From positions 1-34,935 of the forward strand of contig QCLW01000012.1 of the NCBI GenBank assembly GCA_003214235.1: 34,935 bases of DNA. Reading direction: 5' to 3'. Numbering within the stretch: the first letter of the stretch is position 1; each line of letters begins with the position of its first letter. The stretch is from Prochlorococcus sp. AG-418-F16. Its GTDB lineage: Bacteria; Cyanobacteriota; Cyanobacteriia; PCC-6307; Cyanobiaceae. Of this stretch, positions 30,802-34,935 are shown one piece after another. The notes beneath the pieces were generated by a model that did no database searches, had not been told where the DNA came from, and was given only the letters and a program-made list of their open reading frames with translations. The position numbers were made by a program, and so were the translations under genes.

Positions 30802-30936
30802 ATGAAAAAACTAAACAAAAAATATGCTGACTTAATGCGCAAGGCTGAACAAGCCACTGGAAGAAAAGAGGCAGTTGGATTAATACATAAAGCAGCAAAG
30901 TTAAAAACTAAATTCGATCAATATGAGATGATGTAG
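30802..30936 (+). CDS. Small conserved protein, paralogue of 7324-7458
   Basis: A 44-residue basic helical protein (MKKLNKKYADLMRKAEQATG then RKEAVGLIHKAAKLKTKFDQ). It aligns without gaps to the 7324 product over the first 35 residues. It precedes DUF1330 by 26 nt. Function unknown. Confidence 0.7.
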   Translation: MKKLNKKYADLMRKAEQATGRKEAVGLIHKAAKLKTKFDQYEMM

Positions 30937-30962
30937 TCTAATTGAAATACTAAGATAAATAA

Positions 30963-31304
30963 ATGGATAAAAAAGGGGCTAAAGGTTATTGGATATCAAC
31001 GGCAAAAATAATTAATCAGGACTTATTTGATGAATATGTAAATAAAGTTGGCCCATGGCTAAAAGAGGTTGGAGGTCAGGTCTTTGCAAAAGATTCAGAG
31101 CCTCAAGGGAAGGAGAGGACCGAGGATGCCGATTTAGCAGTTATTTGTGAATTTCCATCAATGAGGACAGCCGTTGAAGCTTATGAATCTGAAGAATATA
31201 AAGAGCTTTCAAAGTTAAGAAAAGAAGCAACTGAAAATTCCACGTTTACAATTATGGAAGGTTTAGATGAAGCTGCAAAGCTAAGAAGAGCAATGGGGAT
31301 GTAA
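30963..31304 (+). CDS. DUF1330 family protein
   Basis: A 113-residue soluble protein: KGYWISTAKIINQDLFDEYV, GPWLKEVGGQVFAKDSE, LAVICEFPSMRTAVEAYESE and EYKELSKLRKEAT. These are the DUF1330 landmarks (A.I.....Y......W....GG, E.PS...A..w..S..Y) of the dimeric alpha-beta barrel superfamily. Function not known. The N-terminal MDKKGA extension is short and typical. Confidence 0.88.
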   Translation: MDKKGAKGYWISTAKIINQDLFDEYVNKVGPWLKEVGGQVFAKDSEPQGKERTEDADLAVICEFPSMRTAVEAYESEEYKELSKLRKEATENSTFTIMEGLDEAAKLRRAMGM

Positions 31305-31435
31305 TATATCTGAATTTCTTCTACTCGTTTTACATAGCGAATAAAGAGTTAGAGTATGAATAATGGAAGCATTTGATTGGAGATAAGTTCACTAGTCCAA
31401 AGCAACTATTTATACCTTCAAAAAAAAACAAAGAA

Positions 31436-31723
31436 ATGACTATTTTTATTGGAAATTTATCTTGGGAAACTGAGGTTGAAGATCTTGAACATCTTTTTAG
31501 TAATTATGGAGTAGTAAAGAAATGTTATTTACCTCTTGATAGAGAAACAGGAAGAAAAAGAGGTTTTGCTTTTGTAGATTTAAATGATCATAATTCTGAA
31601 AAACTAGCTATTGATGATCTTCAAGATGTTGAATGGATGGGAAGAGAGATAAGGGTTGATGAGGCTGAGAAAAGAAACGCACCCAATAATAAAAAACACA
31701 ATAATTTCAATAGAAACAATTAG
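31436..31723 (+). CDS. RRM-type RNA-binding protein
   Basis: A 95-residue single RNA recognition motif protein of the cyanobacterial Rbp type. RNP2 is IFIGNL and RNP1 is KRGFAFVDL; the tail is Asn/Lys-rich (NAPNNKKHNNFNRNN). I start it at ATG 31436 since the RRM begins at the next residues; an upstream in-frame ATG (31373) would add 21 atypical residues. Such proteins are often cold- or stress-induced and bind mRNA. Confidence 0.92.
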   Translation: MTIFIGNLSWETEVEDLEHLFSNYGVVKKCYLPLDRETGRKRGFAFVDLNDHNSEKLAIDDLQDVEWMGREIRVDEAEKRNAPNNKKHNNFNRNN

Positions 31724-31860
31724 TACTTATTTCTTGCCTTTATATCTCACTGTTTGAATATATATTTGTGACTATATACTAGTTATTTAATACTATTTAG
31801 TATTTCTGCTTATTGATAGCTCTAGATTCTCAACAATATAATCAAAAATAAACTTTAAAT

Positions 31861-32001
31861 ATGGGATTTCCAAATTGTCCTATATGTATCGCTGCAGCAT
31901 TTCTAACCGCTTGTATAACAGTTACTAGAGGTTATTTTTTGTATTTTCTTTATACGGAGGCTGAGAGAAGAGCCTTACAATTAGTTCCCGTGTATGATTA
32001 A
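31861..32001 (+). CDS. Small membrane protein with N-terminal CPIC motif, paralogue of 18022
   Basis: A 46-residue protein, MGFPNCPICIAAAFLTACIT then VTRGYFLYFLYTEAERRALQ. The first 23 residues follow the 18022 product closely (MGFPxCPIC, Cys in helix, VTR[GS]Y). Its end overlaps the start of the next frame (ATGATTAA), indicating coupling. Function unknown. Confidence 0.68.
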   Translation: MGFPNCPICIAAAFLTACITVTRGYFLYFLYTEAERRALQLVPVYD

Positions 32002-32134
32002 TTTCCCTTTATTTCTAGAGGGCTTACTAATTCCTTTAGTACTTTTAGGATTTTTTGCTGTTTATAAGAGGTCAAAAAGAAAAAAAATAATAAAGTCTAT
32101 AATCGACCTGAAAACAAACCTCCAAGTTAATTAA
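31994..32134 (+). CDS. Small membrane protein, probable -1 shift relative to paralogue 12023
   Basis: The zero frame from ATG 31994 gives 46 residues: MINFPLFLEGLLIPLVLLGF then FAVYKRSKRKK, then IIKSIIDLKTNLQVN. The paralogue at 12023 ends ...YKRLKRKKRKFHAPPTNQLPS. In the -1 frame after AGA AAA AAA the sequence reads NNKVYNRPENKPPS-stop (at 32128-32130), which resembles that ending. The shift point is an in-phase A AAA AAA run (eight A, 32080-32087). Either product may be made. Confidence 0.5.
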   Translation: MINFPLFLEGLLIPLVLLGFFAVYKRSKRKKIIKSIIDLKTNLQVN

Positions 32135-32278
32135 GCAAATTGGTGAGTTTTGTGCATTTTTCTGTAATCATCGTGCAATCTTTCAGTCGCTAATCTTCTC
32201 TTCTTCTTTAAATATCTAGTAAAATCTATTTCGTGAAAGTTTTTTATTAAGGATAGTGAAAGAAGTAATGAGTTTCAT
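32131..32278 (-). pseudogene. Frame-disrupted small gene with strong ribosome-binding site
   Basis: Minus strand: GGAGG lies 6 nt before ATG 32278, which opens MKLITSFTILNKK. This frame stops after LSRNRFY. Skipping one A in the AAAAAA run gives NFHEIDFTRYLKKKRRLATE then RLHDDYRKMHKTHQFA and a stop at 32131, a convincing basic helical protein. So a one-base insertion disrupts an otherwise good 48-residue gene, or slippage rescues it. It converges with 31994-32134. Confidence 0.6.
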
Positions 32279-32406
32279 AATACCTCCTGTGTCTAAATCT
32301 ATATTCTCAATCTATTGTTAATAAATTATATAGTGTGGTTTTAGGAACTAAAAACAACATAATTAAAAAAAACTTTTTAAGATATCTAAATTAAATTTTT
32401 AATAAA

Positions 32407-32664
32407 ATGGTTAATTTTAAATCAGAAAATATGTCCAGCGAAAGCTTTTACCCAGATAGTAATTATTATCTTGATCAGGACAATACTCCTAATGATATCC
32501 CACTTTCAGAAGATCAAATTTCCAATTTGGGAAAAAATTTTGAATGGCCAAATAGCTATTGGTTTATTGCAGAAAGGACTAATGGTCGGCTTGCAATGAT
32601 TGGATTTATGGCTGTCATTATTAACTACACCTTATTTGGTTGGATAGCATATCCAATTCTTTAA
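32407..32664 (+). CDS. hli: High-light-inducible protein (HLIP, one-helix chlorophyll-binding)
   Basis: An 85-residue protein whose end contains the HLIP signature ERTNGRLAMIGFMAVI, with Glu and Asn/Arg as chlorophyll ligands, followed by the rest of the helix (NYTLFGWIAYPIL). The first 50 residues are acidic and variable. HLIPs protect photosystem assembly and dissipate excess energy under light stress; they are multi-copy and often in islands or phages. It starts at ATG 32407; a second Met at residue 9 is an alternative. Confidence 0.92.
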   Translation: MVNFKSENMSSESFYPDSNYYLDQDNTPNDIPLSEDQISNLGKNFEWPNSYWFIAERTNGRLAMIGFMAVIINYTLFGWIAYPIL

Positions 32665-32801
32665 TTGAATTATAGAATTTTTTAAGGAGCTTTGGCAGAA
32701 CCATCATGACCCATCCCATGCAATTCTTGGTATGAGATGAGTATTAGTATTGTTGGTAATTTATAATCGATTACTCAATAAATTTCAGTAGTATTTTTTT
32801 A

Positions 32802-33065
32802 ATGGATAGAGACTCTAGAAAGGTTACTGAAGAAGCTTGGTTAATATGTCCTAACTGGACTGAGGTAAGAAGATTTATAAAGAATAAGAATAATAAAGAT
32901 AAGTTTTTTGAGTATATGTTTGTTGATAGTGGAATAGTTGTTGGATCAAGTGGAGAAGCTCCACCGCTTATGAAAACAAGAAAAGAGATAAAAATAGATG
33001 AAGCTAGGAAGGAGTACCAACAATTAATTACATTAGGTTGGCAAGTAACTGAACCTAAATGGTAA
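32802..33065 (+). CDS. DUF1651 family protein
   Basis: An 87-residue protein: EEAWLICPNWTEVRRFIKNK, FFEYMFVDSGIVVGSSGEAP, and DEARKEYQQLITLGWQVTEP. It matches the 15372 product over most of its length. It lies directly inside tRNA-Pro copy 7 with a strong hairpin between, repeating the layout seen at 25486/copy 5. Function unknown. Confidence 0.82.
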   Translation: MDRDSRKVTEEAWLICPNWTEVRRFIKNKNNKDKFFEYMFVDSGIVVGSSGEAPPLMKTRKEIKIDEARKEYQQLITLGWQVTEPKW

Positions 33066-33074
33066 GCACCTAGA

Positions 33075-33100
33075 GGGGATCTTCGAAGATTGAGATCCCC
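33075..33100 (+). repeat. Strong hairpin GGGGATCT/AGATCCCC
   Basis: Perfect 8-bp arms, GGGGATCT (33075-33082) and AGATCCCC (33093-33100), just after the DUF1651 stop. There is no T-run, so it is not a classic terminator. The arm overlaps the palindrome ATCTTCGAAGAT (33079-33090). A related GAGGGGA...GATCGCCC arrangement follows the DUF1651 gene at 25710. Confidence 0.7.
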
Positions 33101-33139
33101 CTACAGATCCCCTTTCTCAATATGAGACAATCATCCAAT

Positions 33140-33227
33140 AAAAAAGACTGACTGGGAAACTTGTCGATAACTAGGATAATAAGAGTAGGGACGACAGGAT
33201 TCGAACTTGCGACCTTGTGCTCCCAAA
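33140..33227 (-). repeat. tRNA-Pro 3' fragment with terminator remnant, copy 7
   Basis: 33183-33227 keeps T-arm and acceptor end with several changes (GAGTAGGGACGACAGG, GAACTTGCGACC) and stops at the anticodon loop (CTCCCAAA). 33140-33170 is a degenerate GACTGACTGGGAAACTTGTC hairpin. The following 33228-33482 contains no gene, only a GTAGAGGA/TCCTCTAC inverted pair (around 33405-33457) and a second ATCTTCGAAGAT (33323-33334). Confidence 0.82.
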
Positions 33228-33482
33228 TTAATGGGCGTTATTTTTAAGAATTGCTTGAGAATCTAGTTATAGTTTTGTCTAAAGGAAGAGAGTGTAACGA
33301 GTTTGAGACTGTCCATTGAATAATCTTCGAAGATCATACAAGATTTTTATAGAACTTAGAGACCCCACTATGCCAAAGTTAACTGAAACATAAGATTGGG
33401 TTGCCGTAGAGGATCTTCATTAATTGGGATGCTGAAACTGCTACTATTCCTCTACATTTAAAAAGTTCAAAATTGTAAATAA

Positions 33483-33707
33483 CTAATTTTCTACACCACC
33501 CGCTATTTTTTGTTCCTCAAGTCGTTTTTTTAGAATTGAATAATTTTGTGAAGCCCATTTTCTAGAAATATCAAATTCAACATCTAACTTCTCTCTAAGT
33601 AATTTGCCAATTTTAAATACTTCAACGAAGCCTAGATAAATTATTACCAGCACCTTAGTTATGTTTATTGAAACAGCTGCTATTTTTTCAATTCTTTGAT
33701 CTTGCAT
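33483..33707 (-). CDS. Hypothetical protein with one membrane segment
   Basis: A 74-residue protein: MQDQRIEKIAAVSINITKVL, hydrophobic VIIYLGFVEVF, then charged (KLDVEFDISRKWASQNYSIL) and a basic end. No family is recognised. Another frame upstream (33680-33895) overlaps it by 28 nt; I regard that one as unlikely. Confidence 0.5.
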   Translation of the reverse strand: MQDQRIEKIAAVSINITKVLVIIYLGFVEVFKIGKLLREKLDVEFDISRKWASQNYSILKKRLEEQKIAGGVEN

Positions 33708-33997
33708 TTGAACTTATTCAAGTTCACTAAAATTACCAGAGGTGAGAAATTATGCAAATGTTTTTGAGATAATATATTTGAAATTGGATTTAGTCCTATA
33801 TGTATTAGGTATATAAGGAAAATACCTAAAGAATTAAATCTATAACTAAAGAATTTATGCTTTTTGCTATTGAAAGACTTGAAGGAGAACCCCAAGCAAT
33901 AGAGATTTAAACTCTTTCGTCAAATTTTAGGTAAAGTACCTATTCTTGGTTATTTATTTAAAAGCTATTATTTTAGCAAATAACAGGATTTAAAAAA

Positions 33998-34102
33998 ATG
34001 ATGAAACTTGCTATCGTTTTCTTACCAATAATTTTTGCAATTATTTGGATGCTGTTCATTGGGCTAAATGTTAATAAATTAAATAAAAAAATTAATTATT
34101 AA
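33998..34102 (+). CDS. Small one-helix membrane protein, PsbY-like layout
   Basis: A 34-residue protein, MMKLAIVFLPIIFAIIWMLF then IGLNVNKLNKKINY. The pattern [KR]L.IV.LPI..A..W..F followed by a basic tail resembles PsbY, a peripheral photosystem II subunit, but conservation is too weak to assign it. Either of the first two Met codons could start it. Confidence 0.45.
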   Translation: MMKLAIVFLPIIFAIIWMLFIGLNVNKLNKKINY

Positions 34103-34143
34103 TTGTTTGATAAAGAAGAAGCACTTGCGGAATTAAATGCTTA

Positions 34144-34272
34144 CTAGCTCTTTCTACCGAACTTAATCATTGCGACAGGAAACCCAACAGTCAAAACAAC
34201 TCCAATAAAAATAATCAAAATCCCTATTGGAGAAAAAATATCTACACCTTGTCCAGTTTTTGCGAAGAGCAT
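34144..34272 (-). CDS. Small one-helix membrane protein, 42 residues
   Basis: MLFAKTGQGVDIFSPIGILI followed by IFIGVVLTVGFPVAMIKFGR and KS. One long helix with a basic C-terminus; size and layout are those of thylakoid low-molecular-mass subunits, but no family is recognised. Convergent with 33998-34102. Confidence 0.55.
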   Translation of the reverse strand: MLFAKTGQGVDIFSPIGILIIFIGVVLTVGFPVAMIKFGRKS

Positions 34273-34395
34273 TTTTCTTACTTAGTAACGTTTCAAAAAA
34301 TATTATATATAAGGAATAAATTAATTACCTTTTCAAGATCTTCGAAGATATTAAAGCCTCCCCTAGAGCCCCTTTTTATTTGAGATAGTACACAA

Positions 34396-34498
34396 TAAAA
34401 AAAGAGGGCCTGGTAAACTCTCTAGTATAAATTGGTTTTAAGAGTCGGGGCGACAGGATTAGAACCTGCGACCTAGTGCTAGTGCTCCCAAAGCACTT
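34396..34498 (-). repeat. tRNA-Pro 3' fragment with terminator remnant, copy 8
   Basis: 34442-34498 is a 3' half with two changes: T-loop GGATTAGAACC (C to A) and an internal duplication (CTAGTGCTAGTGCTCCC). 34397-34425 is a weakened hairpin (AGAGGGCC...ACTCTCT) with an A-run that is a T-run on the minus strand. Beyond it, 34510-34590 resembles the sequence beyond copy 2 (TCCTGACAAATAA shared). The palindrome ATCTTCGAAGAT recurs at 34338-34349. Confidence 0.85.
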
Positions 34499-34666
34499 AA
34501 CAGCCCTAGTGAAGCACTAGGTTTTTAGACTATAATTAATTTTCTGCTTAGTTTTTCGTAGGTTGTCCTGACAAATAACGCTTTATTTGTCGGCGATTAT
34601 TTATTTAAGTAACTTGATGAAAATAATTCTAAAACAAACTAAATTAATAGAAATATAAATTTTTTT

Positions 34667-34935
34667 ATGAAAAAAATAATTATATTTAACTTCATTCTTT
34701 TACTAATTACGACTTCAGGTTTGTTTGCTAAGTCCAAAGATATCTTTATTACTCATGGAGGAAGACTTAATTCTGAAGGTTGTCATAATGACAAAAAGAA
34801 CAACAGTTACCACTGCCATAACAAAAATAGTCAAAGTGATAAGCTCGAATCGAACAAAAAAAATGTAATTATTGAGAGTTGTTATGATGGAGATACTTGC
34901 ACAACTAGTGAAGGTGAAAAGATAAGGCTAGCTTG
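34667..34935 (+). CDS. YHYH-motif plus thermonuclease-like protein, truncated by window end
   Basis: The 5' part (89 codons) of a secreted protein. The signal peptide is IIIFNFILLLITTSGLFA with cleavage after FA near residue 21. A HGGRLNSEGCHNDKKNNSYH segment ending CH follows: the YHYH-type Cys/His motif often found before nucleases. After a Lys/Ser linker comes ESCYDGDTCTTSEGEKIRLA, the first strand and Ca-binding Asp of staphylococcal-nuclease (TNase) domains. Likely an exported nuclease that salvages nucleotides. The catalytic Arg/Glu pair would be outside the window. Confidence 0.85.
   Translation, partial: MKKIIIFNFILLLITTSGLFAKSKDIFITHGGRLNSEGCHNDKKNNSYHCHNKNSQSDKLESNKKNVIIESCYDGDTCTTSEGEKIRLA

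Noticed and set aside
33680-33895. Minus-strand 71-codon frame and plus-strand 17-codon frame (MLFAIERLEGEPQAIEI) in the same place
   Set aside because: Composition is that of chance AT-rich frames; the larger overlaps the 33483-33707 gene start.
18501-34498. Intact tRNA genes
   Set aside because: All eight tRNA-like segments lack the D-arm and 5' acceptor strand; none can fold as a full tRNA.
18501-34498. CRISPR array made of the tRNA-like repeats
   Set aside because: Repeats are about 50 bp, spaced by one to five kilobases with genes between them, degenerate to different degrees, and no cas genes are present.

Overview
The window is a stretch of a Prochlorococcus (marine picocyanobacterium) chromosome. 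The evidence is a photosystem II D1 gene (psbA), a high-light-inducible protein, several domain families largely confined to marine cyanobacteria (DUF2839, DUF3303, DUF1651, DUF3764-like), a very AT-rich base composition, dozens of tiny ORFs, and repeated 3' fragments of a tRNA-Pro gene of the kind known from Prochlorococcus genomic islands. I cannot fix the clade. A low-light I (NATL-like) or high-light strain are both possible.

Left part (1-11.6 kb): the AMPylase SelO and an NSS-family sodium symporter on the minus strand, small hypotheticals, an NRAMP-like transporter lacking the usual metal-binding motifs, then a run of 30-100 residue genes. These include a glutamine-II riboswitch with its downstream-peptide gene and a DUF2839 gene split at an A AAA AAG heptamer. 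From 11589 down to 9563 runs a tightly packed seven-gene minus-strand operon (two small soluble proteins, a membrane-anchored protein, MauE/DoxX-like, DUF411, DUF3721, PepSY-like) that looks like a periplasmic metal/thiol system.

Middle (11.7-18.4 kb): small membrane and coiled-coil peptides, a heavily decayed DUF1651 pseudogene, two candidate non-coding RNAs, DUF3303, the DNA-protein crosslink protein SRAP/YedK, an intact DUF1651 gene, the pseudouridine synthase RluF, and small paralogous genes. A palindromic operator-like element (core TYGACWGTCRA) occurs four times in the window: before a 44-residue protein, before SRAP, and before two genes near 21 kb.

Right part (18.5-34.9 kb): a modular island. 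Eight partial copies of the tRNA-Pro 3' half, most with a terminator attached and all in the same orientation, punctuate it. Between them lie discrete cassettes: an inverse-autotransporter barrel with a separate secreted protein; two operator-controlled small genes; a membrane protein; psbA plus small ORFs and a DUF1651 gene; a complete sdhCAB operon; and a mixed block (TM2 pseudogene, DUF1330, RRM protein, CPIC-motif membrane protein, HLIP, DUF1651). DUF1651 genes lie directly inside two of the tRNA fragments. A YHYH/thermonuclease gene runs off the right edge.

Recurrent theme: many small genes here differ from their paralogues by single-base changes in A or T runs, so decay and possible slippage-based expression need to be separated experimentally.
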